Shown here one piece after another: positions 7,798 to 17,031 of a stretch of DNA of 64,000 nt. The stretch is taken from positions 62,001 to 126,000 of the forward strand of contig CACKJD010000002.1 in NCBI GenBank assembly GCA_902600485.1, in the 5' to 3' direction. The position numbers and the translations under genes are program-made. The notes under the pieces were generated by a model, which was not told the origin of the DNA, searched no databases, and saw only the letters and a program-made list of their open reading frames with translations. This DNA comes from an uncultured Pelagibacteraceae bacterium. GTDB taxonomy: Bacteria > Pseudomonadota > Alphaproteobacteria > Pelagibacterales > Pelagibacteraceae. Position 1 is the stretch's first letter. The number at the start of each line of letters is the position of its first letter.

Positions 7798-7866
7798 ATG
7801 GGGTCTTTCTTCCCCATCGACAAAGACAAGGAAGAAAGAAGGAAGTTAACAAAATTAAATCTTTAG
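7798..7866 (+). ncRNA. GC-rich foldable element, candidate structured RNA or 22-codon micro-ORF
   Basis: The first 48 bases are about 46% G+C against roughly 30% around. Two structures compete: hairpin ATGGGG (7798-7803) with CCCCAT (7812-7817), and hairpin TCTTTCTTCC (7804-7813) with GGAAGAAAGA (7830-7839). The loop of the first (TCTTTCTT) is fully complementary to AAGAAAGA at 7832-7839, so an H-type pseudoknot or a two-state switch is possible. The same bases also read as an ORF from the ATG at 7798 to TAG at 7864-7866, starting MGSFFPIDKDKEERRK, with no obvious ribosome-binding site. It follows the microprotein stop by 8 bp. No U-run follows, so it is not a simple terminator. Confidence 0.4.
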
Positions 7867-7968
7867 AGGAAGAATAAATATAAATTAAAGAATAATTTTG
7901 TAGATAAACTTTAAGATATTTTTGTTACAAAAATATTTACCTATTATTACAATTTGATTAATATCAAT

Positions 7969-9480
7969 TCATTTTGAATTATTTGAATAAATAACTCTTG
8001 GTTCTAAAAATAATTCTCTAGCAAGAGCCTTAAATCTTTTTGTTACCTGTTTGGAAATAATTTCTTGATGTTGAGATGGAATTTTTAGAAAAATTGAATT
8101 ACCTCTTTTATACAATTTAAATTCCTCAAGAAAAATTGTTGATATAGATGTTAAAGATTGTGAGAATCTCAAAGCAGCACCAACTTGTTTACTTGAAAAT
8201 ATTTCGTTATTATTTAAAAAAGTAAGATATTCAAATTTTGGATTGTATTTAATACTACAGTATCTCCAATAACAAGAGAGAGCTAGTTGTATCCTTTCTT
8301 TATGTGTAAGTCTTAGCAAAGGCGTATTAAGGGTTTCTTGAAACACTAGTTCTGCTTTTTGAAAAGCACCAAGACCCCAATCCATATGACTTAAAACACA
8401 AGCTAGATATAATAATTTTTTGTTATAGTGCTCATTACCATCAAATACAGGTAGTATAAATTTAAAATATTTTTGGTAGGTAGATCCTAAATCCCCCCTT
8501 TTTGATGCAATATATTCAATTGATTTATTAAATATTTCTGTCTCTTTTGTATTTTTTAAATGATCAATTGATAAAGAACCTTCCCTCAAACCACTTATTG
8601 AACATAATATTTTTTTTGGATTTGTTATAGTCATTATCTCATTTAAAATAATAGAACTATACGGTAAATATTGTGTTCTAGATTTTGAAATATATTCCAC
8701 AGTTTTAAGTTTTGATTTGTTAAAGTTTGAAATTTTTTCAACAAATTTTGTCAATATAGATCTATTTACAGAATATTGATGAATAATATGAACAGGATGG
8801 TTATTTTGGAAAAGATGTAGTTTAAATAAAGATCTCCATGTTCCTCCCACTAGATATAAATTATTAAATTTTTTTTTAGATAACCATTTTTCCTCTCTTA
8901 ATAATTTCTTTACATACTTAGGTAAATTTCTTTTTTTAACAATTGGATTATTTATTAATCTAAGAACACCAATTGGCAAAGAAGTTTTGTTCGTAACAAC
9001 ATTATTTTCAACTCTAGCTAATTCTAAACTTCCACCACCAAGATCTGCTACTAATCCATCAACATTATCAAAACCAATTTTTACACCTTCTGCAGAACAA
9101 TTTGCTTCTTCTTCACCACTCAGAATATTAATTTTTGTTTTAAAAAGAGTTTCTACTTCGCTGATAAATTGTTTTGCATCTGTAGCCTCTCGCAAAACAG
9201 CAGTCGCAATTATTTTCAAATTTGTAATTTTTGATACATTCAAAATTTCTGAAAATCTTTTTAAAACTTTTAATGCATATTCTGATCCAGATTTATGAAG
9301 CTTTCTTGATTTGTCTAAATTTTTTCCAAGTTCACATACTGCTTTTTCATTAAATGACGGGACCCTTGTTGAGCTAAAATCATCATAAATCAACATTCTT
9401 ATAGAATTTGAACCAATATCAATAATGGCTAATTTTAAATATTTTGAAGCAGATTGTTGTTTTGTATTAATTACTTCCAC
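7969..9480 (-). CDS. ppx: Exopolyphosphatase / Ppx-GppA family phosphatase
   Basis: A 503-residue member of the ASKHA-fold Ppx/GppA family, which removes terminal phosphate from polyphosphate or converts pppGpp to ppGpp. N-terminal IIDIGSNSIRMLIYD and the LVADLGGGSLELARV motif form the phosphate-binding site. The C-terminal third looks like the HD-type helical domain of the long family members. The start overlaps the end of ppk by 14 bp, so synthesis and breakdown of polyphosphate are coupled, a pairing that favours the exopolyphosphatase role. Confidence 0.9.
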   Translation of the reverse strand: MEVINTKQQSASKYLKLAIIDIGSNSIRMLIYDDFSSTRVPSFNEKAVCELGKNLDKSRKLHKSGSEYALKVLKRFSEILNVSKITNLKIIATAVLREATDAKQFISEVETLFKTKINILSGEEEANCSAEGVKIGFDNVDGLVADLGGGSLELARVENNVVTNKTSLPIGVLRLINNPIVKKRNLPKYVKKLLREEKWLSKKKFNNLYLVGGTWRSLFKLHLFQNNHPVHIIHQYSVNRSILTKFVEKISNFNKSKLKTVEYISKSRTQYLPYSSIILNEIMTITNPKKILCSISGLREGSLSIDHLKNTKETEIFNKSIEYIASKRGDLGSTYQKYFKFILPVFDGNEHYNKKLLYLACVLSHMDWGLGAFQKAELVFQETLNTPLLRLTHKERIQLALSCYWRYCSIKYNPKFEYLTFLNNNEIFSSKQVGAALRFSQSLTSISTIFLEEFKLYKRGNSIFLKIPSQHQEIISKQVTKRFKALARELFLEPRVIYSNNSK

Positions 9481-11623
9481 TTTTAATTAGTTTTAGATGC
9501 AATTTTTTAGGTTGCATAGTTAGTTTAGCTTTACCTCTTCCAGATAAGCTCGGATTATTCATAAAATATTCATGAGCTGAAAAGGAATCGTATTTACTAT
9601 ATTTAATTTTTTTATAATTACCATCAGCTTTAAGTTCCCAACTCTGATTAGTATCAAGATAATTTGCTAACATTATTTGATCTAAAATCTGTTCATGAAC
9701 AGTTTCATTTTCAATTGGAACTAGAAGTTCTACTCTTCTATTTAAATTTCTCGGCATTAAATCAGCTGAAGAAATATATACTTTTGCATTTCTATTAGGC
9801 ATTTTTTTTGTACCGTTACTAAAACAATAAATTCTAGAATGCTCTAAAAATCTTCCTATTATACTTTTTACAACTATGTTTTCAGATCTATCTTTAACTC
9901 CTGGTCTTAAACAACAAACACCCCTTACAAATAAATGAATTTTTACACCAGCATTCGAAGCTTCATAAAATTTATCAATAATTTCTGGATCTACTAATGA
10001 ATTCATTTTTGCCCAAATAGCTGCAAATTTACCATTTTTAGAATTCTTAATTTCAGCATCAATATTTTCATTTAAGGTTTGCCTCATATTTATTGGCGAA
10101 ATAGAAATTTTATTTAAATTTTTTGGTTTTGCGTATCCTGTTACATAATTGAAAAACTTTTCAACATCTGATGCCATTTTCTTATCACAACTAAATAAAG
10201 ATAGATCAGTATAAATTTTAGCATTTACAGGATGATAATTACCAGTTCCTAAATGAAAATAAGTTTGTATTTTTCCTTGTTCTCTTCTTAAAACTAATGA
10301 TGATTTTGCATGAGTTTTATATTTAGCAAAACCATAAACAATTTGAACACCTACTTTTTCTAAACTTCTTGATAGTTGAATATTAGCCTCCTCATCAAAT
10401 CTAGCTTTAATTTCAATTAAAGCGGTAACTGTTTTTCCGTTTTCTGCTGCTGTTATTAAAGCTTTAACAATAGGTGAGTCTAGAGTTGTTCTATATAAAG
10501 TTTGTTTAATAGCTATAACTTTTTTATCATTTGCTGCTTGGTTTAAAAATTCAATTACAGCATCAAATGTTTCAAAAGGGTGATGCACAACTAAATCTTT
10601 CTTTTTGATAGTTTCAAAAAAATTATCATTATATTCTTTTAATCTTTCAACTTCTCTAGGTATAAAATGTTTGAATCTTAATTTTGGATTTTTTACTTTA
10701 CATATTTGATCTATATCTTGAATTCCAACAAGGCCAGCTACATTATAAATATAGTCAGGATTTATATCTAATTTATTTGTAATAAATCTTATCAATTCAT
10801 TATCACTATTTTCAAGGACCTCTAAACGAACAATATCACCCGTTCTACGTCTTTTTAAAGCCAATTCAAAAGATCTAACTAAATCTTCTGCTTCCTCTTG
10901 AATCTCTACATCGCTATCTCTTATTACTCTAAAAATCATTTTCTTTTCTAAATCATGATCTGGAAAAATTTCATTAGCAAAAAAACTTATTACGTCATCT
11001 AAAATAACAAACTTCTTATGATTTTTGGAAGACTCTATTTCAATAAATCTAGATAATGCTTTTGGTATTACAATTATCGAGTTTAAAATCCTCTTTCTAT
11101 TTTTCTTCCTTAGCTTCATTACAAGTGCTCTTCCCTGGTTGATTATAAACGGAAATGGGTGGGCAGGATCAATAGCTGATGGTGTTAATAAAGGATAAAT
11201 CTCTTCTATAAATATTTCTAGAAGTTTTTTTTTATCCTTAGTATTTAAATTAACTGGTTTTACTAAACTGATATTATTTTTTTTTAATTCCATAATCAGT
11301 TGAATAAAAATTTTATTCTGTTTTTTTAATAGATTCTTAGTTTCAAGAACTACTTCATCCATTTGTTCATCAGGTGTCAAGCCATCAGAACTTAATGAGT
11401 CAACTTCTTGTTTTATTTGACTATATAGACCAGCTACACGAACCATAAAAAATTCATCAAGATTAGAACCCGCAATTGATAAAAATTTTACCCTTTCATA
11501 TAAGGGATTTTCAATATTTTGTGATTCAAAAAGTACTCTATCGTTAAATTTTAACCACGAAAGTTCTCTATTGATATATTTATTCTTAAGTTCTTCTTTT
11601 TGTTGTTTTTTTAAAGCAGTCAT
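9467..11623 (-). CDS. ppk: Polyphosphate kinase 1
   Basis: A 718-residue PPK1 that reversibly polymerises the gamma phosphate of ATP into polyphosphate. The family N-terminus YINRELSWLKFNDRVLFE, the phospholipase-D-like catalytic modules with the autophosphorylated His in KTHAKSSLVLRRE, and the C-terminal SADLMPRNLNRRVELLVPI block are all present. A reading from 11656 would add 11 residues, but it runs into the start of the divergent sixA. The ATG at 11623 places the conserved YINRELSW about 16 residues in, as usual. It lies next to the Pho regulon, consistent with phosphate storage. Confidence 0.95.
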   Translation of the reverse strand: MTALKKQQKEELKNKYINRELSWLKFNDRVLFESQNIENPLYERVKFLSIAGSNLDEFFMVRVAGLYSQIKQEVDSLSSDGLTPDEQMDEVVLETKNLLKKQNKIFIQLIMELKKNNISLVKPVNLNTKDKKKLLEIFIEEIYPLLTPSAIDPAHPFPFIINQGRALVMKLRKKNRKRILNSIIVIPKALSRFIEIESSKNHKKFVILDDVISFFANEIFPDHDLEKKMIFRVIRDSDVEIQEEAEDLVRSFELALKRRRTGDIVRLEVLENSDNELIRFITNKLDINPDYIYNVAGLVGIQDIDQICKVKNPKLRFKHFIPREVERLKEYNDNFFETIKKKDLVVHHPFETFDAVIEFLNQAANDKKVIAIKQTLYRTTLDSPIVKALITAAENGKTVTALIEIKARFDEEANIQLSRSLEKVGVQIVYGFAKYKTHAKSSLVLRREQGKIQTYFHLGTGNYHPVNAKIYTDLSLFSCDKKMASDVEKFFNYVTGYAKPKNLNKISISPINMRQTLNENIDAEIKNSKNGKFAAIWAKMNSLVDPEIIDKFYEASNAGVKIHLFVRGVCCLRPGVKDRSENIVVKSIIGRFLEHSRIYCFSNGTKKMPNRNAKVYISSADLMPRNLNRRVELLVPIENETVHEQILDQIMLANYLDTNQSWELKADGNYKKIKYSKYDSFSAHEYFMNNPSLSGRGKAKLTMQPKKLHLKLIKSGSN

Positions 11624-11636
11624 GTATTTAGAATTT

Positions 11637-12161
11637 ATGTTTGAATTATACGTCATGAGACACGCAAAATCCAGTTGGGAAGATTTGTATATTAATGATT
11701 TTGAGAGACCGCTGAATAAAAGAGGTAAAAAAAGTGCAAAAAAAATTTGTGAATTTTTTGTTAAAAGAAAATACAGATTTGAATTTGCTTTGATATCATC
11801 AGCTAAAAGAACCCGAAGTACTTTTGAAATTTTGTCAAAAGGAATTCCTGAGCCAAAAACAACAGAATATTCAAAGAGTTTATACTTAGCAGATGAATTT
11901 ACAATTATAAATAAAATTAAAAAAATATCGAGTAACTACAAATCAATTTTATTAATAAATCATGAACCCACAGTTAAAAATTTAGTAAGGTATCTAACCA
12001 AAAATCATGAAACCAATAATTTCAAATTAATGAATTATAAATTTCCTACAGCGGCATTCGCTAAAATTAAGTTTGATATTAAAGGTTGGGACGAAATAGA
12101 AAAAAAAGGAATGTTAAAAAAATTTATAAGACCCAAAGATCTTCAAGACTCTAAAGAATAA
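11637..12161 (+). CDS. sixA: SixA-type histidine phosphatase
   Basis: A 174-residue histidine phosphatase superfamily protein. The start MFELYVMRHAKSSW carries the RH(A)K phospho-acceptor motif; S..KRT.ST near residue 55 and LLINHEPTV with the second catalytic His complete the active site. The longer upstream reading from 11571 lies inside ppk and is rejected because SixA proteins begin right at this motif. E. coli SixA dephosphorylates phosphohistidine proteins. Being tail-to-tail with phoB (19-bp overlap) and head-to-head with ppk suggests a phosphate-related role, which is inference. Confidence 0.85.
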   Translation: MFELYVMRHAKSSWEDLYINDFERPLNKRGKKSAKKICEFFVKRKYRFEFALISSAKRTRSTFEILSKGIPEPKTTEYSKSLYLADEFTIINKIKKISSNYKSILLINHEPTVKNLVRYLTKNHETNNFKLMNYKFPTAAFAKIKFDIKGWDEIEKKGMLKKFIRPKDLQDSKE

Positions 12162-12826
12162 CCTGCAGATCTAACCGTTCTAATTAAAGGTTTTACGTTT
12201 TCAATATTTATAGCTTGTCTTAATCTTCTAATATGGACATCTACTGTTCTAGACTCAACGTATATATTCTCTCCCCATACATTGTTTAAAAGCTGTTCTC
12301 GTGAATAAACTCTTTTAGGATTTTTGATAAAAAAATCTAAAAGTTTAAATTCAGTTGGGCCTAAAGTAATTTCTTTATCTTTTCTATAAACTCTTTTTGT
12401 AATCCGGTCTATTTTTAAATCAGTAAATTCTACAATATCTGATGATGATTGAGGTTTAGATCTTCTCAATAAAGATTTAATTCGAGCATTCAATTCTTTT
12501 TGACTAAAAGGTTTAGTCACATAATCATCTGCACCAGTATCAAATGCTTTTAATTTGTCCTCTTCCTCCCCTTTTGCAGTTAACATAATGATAGGAATAT
12601 CATTAAACTTATTATTTTTTTTTAAATTTTTACAAATTTCAACACCAGATAATTCAGGTAACATCCAATCCATTAATATTAAATCTGGGTGTTTTAATTT
12701 TATTTGTTTAAGAGCATCTTCTCCATTTTCTGAATGACTAACTTTATAACCTTCTTTTTCAAGATTATACTTTAACAAACTAACAATTGATGCTTCATCT
12801 TCAGCTATAAAAACATGAGCTGACAT
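12143..12826 (-). CDS. phoB: Phosphate regulon response regulator PhoB
   Basis: A 227-residue OmpR/PhoB-type regulator. The receiver domain has acidic pocket D10/E11, phospho-acceptor D53 (LMDWMLPE), T83 and K105 (TKPF). The winged-helix DNA-binding domain covers residues 130-227 (LGPTEFKLLDFF, then VDVHIRRLRQAI and RTVRSAGYSLE). It would be phosphorylated by PhoR and bind 11-bp direct-repeat Pho boxes, candidates for which lie upstream of pstS and plcP. It is the last gene of the pst-phoU-phoB run, 3 bp after phoU. Confidence 0.94.
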   Translation of the reverse strand: MSAHVFIAEDEASIVSLLKYNLEKEGYKVSHSENGEDALKQIKLKHPDLILMDWMLPELSGVEICKNLKKNNKFNDIPIIMLTAKGEEEDKLKAFDTGADDYVTKPFSQKELNARIKSLLRRSKPQSSSDIVEFTDLKIDRITKRVYRKDKEITLGPTEFKLLDFFIKNPKRVYSREQLLNNVWGENIYVESRTVDVHIRRLRQAINIENVKPLIRTVRSAGYSLES

Positions 12827-12829
12827 AAA

Positions 12830-13537
12830 TCATTTTTCTCCAGTTACAATTGGCTCTGTGCCCTTAGGTCTTTCACCTTCTAAATATTCACCTTTAACTA
12901 AATAATAAATTTGTTCTGCAACATTTGTAGTATGATCACCAATACGCTCAACGTTTTTGGTCACAAACAACAAGTGAGTTCCATCCTCTAAATTTTTTTC
13001 ATCTTCTTTAAGATATTTTATAACTTCTTGCATACAAAGATTTGTTAGATCATCTATTTGCTCGTCACTTTCCCAAACATTTACTGCCATTGACGCAGAT
13101 CTTTCTAGATAAGCATCTAATGTTGATTTTAATTGTTTTTGAACACTAGTAGATACTCTATTTAATGCATCTACCAAATTCTTTGGAAGATTTTCATTAA
13201 GCAAAAGTGTTCTCTTGGATATATTTTTTGCTAAATCACCTATTCTCTCTAAATCCGAAGACATTTTCAGAGCCGTTACAGTCTCTCTTAAATCAATTGC
13301 CATAGGTTGTCTCAATGCAATTAAATTTACAACTTGCTGTTCAACTAAAGTCTCAAATTTATCTATTTTTTCATCGTCTTGAATTACAGTTTCTGCAATA
13401 TCGCTATTTCTTGTTGTAATGGCTTGAATAGCTTTACCTAAAGCATCCTCACACGCACTTCCCATTTTAATTATATTCGCATTAAGATTTTTGAGTTCTT
13501 CTTCGTAAGATTTAACTGTATGTGGCGCTTCACCCAT
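12830..13537 (-). CDS. phoU: Phosphate transport system regulator PhoU
   Basis: A 235-residue PhoU made of two similar three-helix repeats, each with the family metal-binding motif (KMSSDLERIGDLAKNISK in the first, FVTKNVERIGDHTTNVAEQ in the second). PhoU links Pst transport activity to PhoR and keeps the regulon off when phosphate is plentiful. The start overlaps the pstB stop, placing it in the pstCAB-phoU-phoB transcript. Confidence 0.95.
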   Translation of the reverse strand: MGEAPHTVKSYEEELKNLNANIIKMGSACEDALGKAIQAITTRNSDIAETVIQDDEKIDKFETLVEQQVVNLIALRQPMAIDLRETVTALKMSSDLERIGDLAKNISKRTLLLNENLPKNLVDALNRVSTSVQKQLKSTLDAYLERSASMAVNVWESDEQIDDLTNLCMQEVIKYLKEDEKNLEDGTHLLFVTKNVERIGDHTTNVAEQIYYLVKGEYLEGERPKGTEPIVTGEK

Positions 13538-14292
13538 TATCCAAACCTCCCGGTTATATAATCCTGTGTTTTTGTGTTATCAGGATTCTTAAATATCTTA
13601 TCAGTTGATCCATGTTCAATCAAATGTCCTAGGTGAAAAAAACCTGTATTTTGAGAGACACGTGCAGCTTGAGCCATAGAATGAGTTACAATTATTATTG
13701 TATGCTCCTTTTTTAACTCATCAATCAATTCTTCAATTTGTGCTGTTGCTATTGGATCTAATGCTGAACAAGGCTCATCCATTAATATAACTTCTGGTCT
13801 TACGGAAATTGCTCTAGCAATACAAAGTCTTTGTTGTTGTCCTCCAGATAAACCAGTTCCAGGTTCATGTAACCTATCTTTTACCTCTTCCCATAGTGCA
13901 GCCTTTTTTAAGCTAGTTTCAACAATTTCATCCATTTCTTGCTTTGATTGAGCCATACCGTGAATTGTTGGGCCGTATGATATATTTTCATATACAGTTT
14001 TTGGGAAAGGATTAGGTTTTTGAAAAACCATACCAATTTTTTCTCTAAGTCTTACTACATCGCAACTTTTATCATTTATATTAAAGTCATTAATTAAAAT
14101 TTCTCCTTTAACACTACAGATATCAATTACATCATTCATTCTATTAAGACATCTAAGAAAAGTTGATTTACCACAACCAGATGGACCAATTAATGCAGTT
14201 ACTTGGTTTTCTTCAATATCTAAACCTATATTATAGAGGGCCTGTTTTTTTCCATAAAAAACATCTACATTTTTTGCTTTAATCTTTATCAT
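13537..14292 (-). CDS. pstB: Phosphate ABC transporter ATP-binding protein
   Basis: A 251-residue ABC ATPase energising phosphate import. It has Walker [10 protein letters not shown], the Q-loop in [20 protein letters not shown] (a PstB hallmark), signature LSGGQQQRL, Walker [14 protein letters not shown] and the switch His in IIVTHSM. An upstream in-frame start at 14313 would add seven residues. The ATG at 14292 is chosen because GGAG sits five bases upstream and the N-terminus [14 protein letters not shown] fits the family. The start abuts the pstA stop. Confidence 0.96.
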   Translation of the reverse strand: MIKIKAKNVDVFYGKKQALYNIGLDIEENQVTALIGPSGCGKSTFLRCLNRMNDVIDICSVKGEILINDFNINDKSCDVVRLREKIGMVFQKPNPFPKTVYENISYGPTIHGMAQSKQEMDEIVETSLKKAALWEEVKDRLHEPGTGLSGGQQQRLCIARAISVRPEVILMDEPCSALDPIATAQIEELIDELKKEHTIIIVTHSMAQAARVSQNTGFFHLGHLIEHGSTDKIFKNPDNTKTQDYITGRFG

Positions 14293-14293
14293 T

Positions 14294-15562
14294 TTAACTC
14301 CATTTTTTTTCAAACTTATGTCTAATTATTTGGGCAAATAAATTCATTATTATTAAAAAACCAAGTAAAACCATTATACATGCCGAGACTTTTTCAACAA
14401 ATCCTCTCTCAGCACTTTCAGCCCAAATATAGATTTGAACTGGTAAACTTGCTGCAGGATCCATTGGTGACCCAGGTATCGTGTTAACAAAAGCAACCAT
14501 TCCAATTAAAATTAGGGGTGCAGTTTCTCCTAAAGCTTGAGCTAAACCAATTATTGTACCTGATAAAGTCCCAGGCATTGAAAGAGGAACGGTATGATGC
14601 ATTGTGGTTTGCATTCGACTTGCGCCCATAGCAAGTGCTGCCTCTCTTATACTTGGAGGAACCGCTTTTAAAGATGCCCTCGCAGCTATAATTATTGTTG
14701 GTAAAGTCATCAATGATAAAGTGATACCTCCAACTAAAGGGGTAGACCTAGGAAGGTGAAATATAGCCAATAAAACACCTAATCCGAGTAACCCAAAGAC
14801 AATAGATGGTACTGCAGCCAAGTTATTTATATTTACTTCAATAAAATCAGTAAATCTATTTTTAGGTGCAAACTCTTCAAGATAAATTGCTGCAAGCACC
14901 GCCACAGGAAAAGCTATCATTAAGCATACAAGTATAGAAAAAATTGAGCCCATAAATGAACTAGCTATACCAGCAAGTTCTGGTTCTCTAGAGTCAGCAT
15001 ATGTAAAAAAACTGATATTAAATTTACTTTCAACTTTGCCTTTTGCAACAAGTTGATCGAAAATTTTTAATTGATAATCGCTTACCCTTCTTTGATCTTC
15101 CGGTAAATCTCTTGGATAATTTCCTTTAAAGACTTGATCTAAATCATCTGAAGCGGTTAGATAAACTTCTTTTGTTTTTCCTATTAAACCAGGGTTATTT
15201 AGAAGTTCATTTTTAATTTCTTTTTCAAAAAAATAAGACACCATTCTCTTCAATTCATTTTCTTGATCTTCATTGGCATTTGGATCTAGGTCAGCCATTG
15301 ATTTTAATGCTATATCGTAATAATCAGCATCCTGTAAATCCTCATTAGAAGGATTTTGTTCTAACATCATTAATTCAGCATCAAAAGTTACTGGAACAAT
15401 GAGCCACGTTTTTTGAAAAGCAGAATAGCCAGTTGAAAAAATTTTAAAAATAAAGATTGTTAAAAATAAAAGTGCCATAAAAATTGCACTCAGACCGTAT
15501 AAGCGAAATCTCTGTTCAGCTTTGTATCTTTTATTTAATAATTGTTCTTTACTTTTATTCAT
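14294..15562 (-). CDS. pstA: Phosphate ABC transporter permease PstA
   Basis: A 422-residue inner-membrane permease. After one membrane helix (about residues 24-47) comes a hydrophilic, probably periplasmic domain of roughly 140 residues. A conserved permease domain follows (residues about 205-415) with the ATPase-contacting loop [21 protein letters not shown]. coli PstA is near 296 residues and lacks the insert; long forms are usual in alphaproteobacteria. It overlaps pstC by 8 bp and sits just before pstB. Confidence 0.94.
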   Translation of the reverse strand: MNKSKEQLLNKRYKAEQRFRLYGLSAIFMALLFLTIFIFKIFSTGYSAFQKTWLIVPVTFDAELMMLEQNPSNEDLQDADYYDIALKSMADLDPNANEDQENELKRMVSYFFEKEIKNELLNNPGLIGKTKEVYLTASDDLDQVFKGNYPRDLPEDQRRVSDYQLKIFDQLVAKGKVESKFNISFFTYADSREPELAGIASSFMGSIFSILVCLMIAFPVAVLAAIYLEEFAPKNRFTDFIEVNINNLAAVPSIVFGLLGLGVLLAIFHLPRSTPLVGGITLSLMTLPTIIIAARASLKAVPPSIREAALAMGASRMQTTMHHTVPLSMPGTLSGTIIGLAQALGETAPLILIGMVAFVNTIPGSPMDPAASLPVQIYIWAESAERGFVEKVSACIMVLLGFLIIMNLFAQIIRHKFEKKWS

Positions 15563-16940
15563 ATTTCTCTCTATATTTTTTAACTACTCTTAAGGCCACG
15601 ATATTTAAACAAAGCGTTACTAGAAATAATGACATACCTAAAGCAAAAGCGGCTTGCGTTTTTGGGTCGCCAAAAGCTTGGTCTCCAATTAAAATTACCA
15701 CAATTTGCGCTGTAATTGTTGAAGTAGATTCTAATGGATTTAAAGTTAAGTTAGCAGCTAAACCCGAGGCCATAACAACTATCATTGTTTCTCCAATAGC
15801 TCTTGAAACGCCAAGTAAAATAGATCCAACTATCCCGGGCAAAGCTGCGGGAAAAATAACTCTCTTAATTGTTTCTGATTTAGTCGCTCCCATAGCGTAA
15901 CTTCCATCTCTTAAACTTTGAGGCACACTTGTAATTACATCGTCACTTAAACTTGAAATAAATGGTATGATCATAATACCCATTACCCCTCCTGCTGCTA
16001 AAGCACTTTCAGCTGAAACTTCAAGACCCATTGAGGTTCCTAATTCTTTCAAAAATGGTCCAACTGTTAGGGCAGCAAAAAAACCATAAACAACTGTTGG
16101 TATACCAGCTAAAATTTCAATTAAAGGTTTTGCATATTGTCTAACTTTGCTAGATGCATATTCAGCTAAATAAATTCCACTCATTAATCCAATTGGGATA
16201 GCAACGCACATAGCAATAAATGCAATAAAAAAAGTACCTGCAAAAATAGGGACCGCTCCAAAAGTATCTGAATACATTGATGGATCTAAAGCCTCAGAAG
16301 AATCTCTTACAAAAGCTTTTGCTGGATACCAATGAGTTCCAAAGACAAAATCAAATAATGGAATTACTTTAAAAAAATCTATAGTTTGAAATATAAGTGA
16401 GAAAACTATTCCAACAGTAGTTAATATTGCAGCTAAAGAGGCTGTAAATAAAACTGCATTCAAAAATTTTTCAACTGGTTCTCTTGTTCTAGAATTAGAT
16501 GAAATTCTTTTATACGCATAAGCAACTGAAGCAATGATTATAGATAATACTATAACAGCTTTTGAACTTTGAGCTATTGATCGAAGACTTAAATATTTTT
16601 CTGCTGAAGCCTCAATAAAAGGTGTAATTTCTCCGGTAAATTGTCCTCGCGACAATGATTTTGTTTTTTCGTATATTAAATTTAATTCATCATCAAGATA
16701 ACCTTGATTTGAATAATCGCTTAAGACTAATAACTTTACAATTGTAGGCTCAAAAATTGCCCATAAAGAAAAAATTATAAAGGCTGGTATTGCGCACCAA
16801 ATTGCAAGATAATAACCATAAAATTGTGGTAATGCAGTTAATCTTTTATTTGAAGATTGAATTGTATATGCTTTTTTGCGTCCAAAATAATAGCTTGTGA
16901 AACCTAGAAGAACAATAAATGTAAACAATATTAAGTTCAA
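15555..16940 (-). CDS. pstC: Phosphate ABC transporter permease PstC (TTG start)
   Basis: A 461-residue permease pairing with PstA. Extra N-terminal helices and a hydrophilic insert precede the conserved core (from about residue 230), with the coupling loop DGSYAMGATKSETIKRVIFP and the late GDQAFGDPKTQAA segment. The start codon is TTG at 16938-16940, supported by a near-perfect ribosome-binding site AAAGGAGA at 16946-16953, six bases upstream. No ATG fits better. It is separated from pstS by a strong terminator hairpin, so transport genes are likely expressed by readthrough at lower level. Confidence 0.94.
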   Translation of the reverse strand: MNLILFTFIVLLGFTSYYFGRKKAYTIQSSNKRLTALPQFYGYYLAIWCAIPAFIIFSLWAIFEPTIVKLLVLSDYSNQGYLDDELNLIYEKTKSLSRGQFTGEITPFIEASAEKYLSLRSIAQSSKAVIVLSIIIASVAYAYKRISSNSRTREPVEKFLNAVLFTASLAAILTTVGIVFSLIFQTIDFFKVIPLFDFVFGTHWYPAKAFVRDSSEALDPSMYSDTFGAVPIFAGTFFIAFIAMCVAIPIGLMSGIYLAEYASSKVRQYAKPLIEILAGIPTVVYGFFAALTVGPFLKELGTSMGLEVSAESALAAGGVMGIMIIPFISSLSDDVITSVPQSLRDGSYAMGATKSETIKRVIFPAALPGIVGSILLGVSRAIGETMIVVMASGLAANLTLNPLESTSTITAQIVVILIGDQAFGDPKTQAAFALGMSLFLVTLCLNIVALRVVKKYREKYE

Positions 16941-16975
16941 AAGAATCTCCTTTATTGGGACTTTACTATTATTTG

Positions 16976-17007
16976 AAAAAAAAGGGGTCTAAAAAGACCC
17001 CTTTTTT
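16976..17007 (-). terminator. Intrinsic terminator between pstS and pstC
   Basis: GGGGTC (16984-16989) pairs with GACCCC (16996-17001) around a six-base loop, and the flanking A8 and T6 runs extend the stem and give a U-run in the minus-strand transcript. It lies 25 bp after the pstS stop and upstream of pstC. Such a hairpin normally caps the abundant binding-protein transcript while allowing some readthrough into the permease genes. Confidence 0.9.
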
Positions 17008-17031
17008 AATCATTTGTTAACTGAGAAACAA

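Noticed and set aside
15484-15900. Plus-strand 138-codon open frame over the pstA/pstC junction
   Set aside because: Antisense to two conserved permease genes and without family features.
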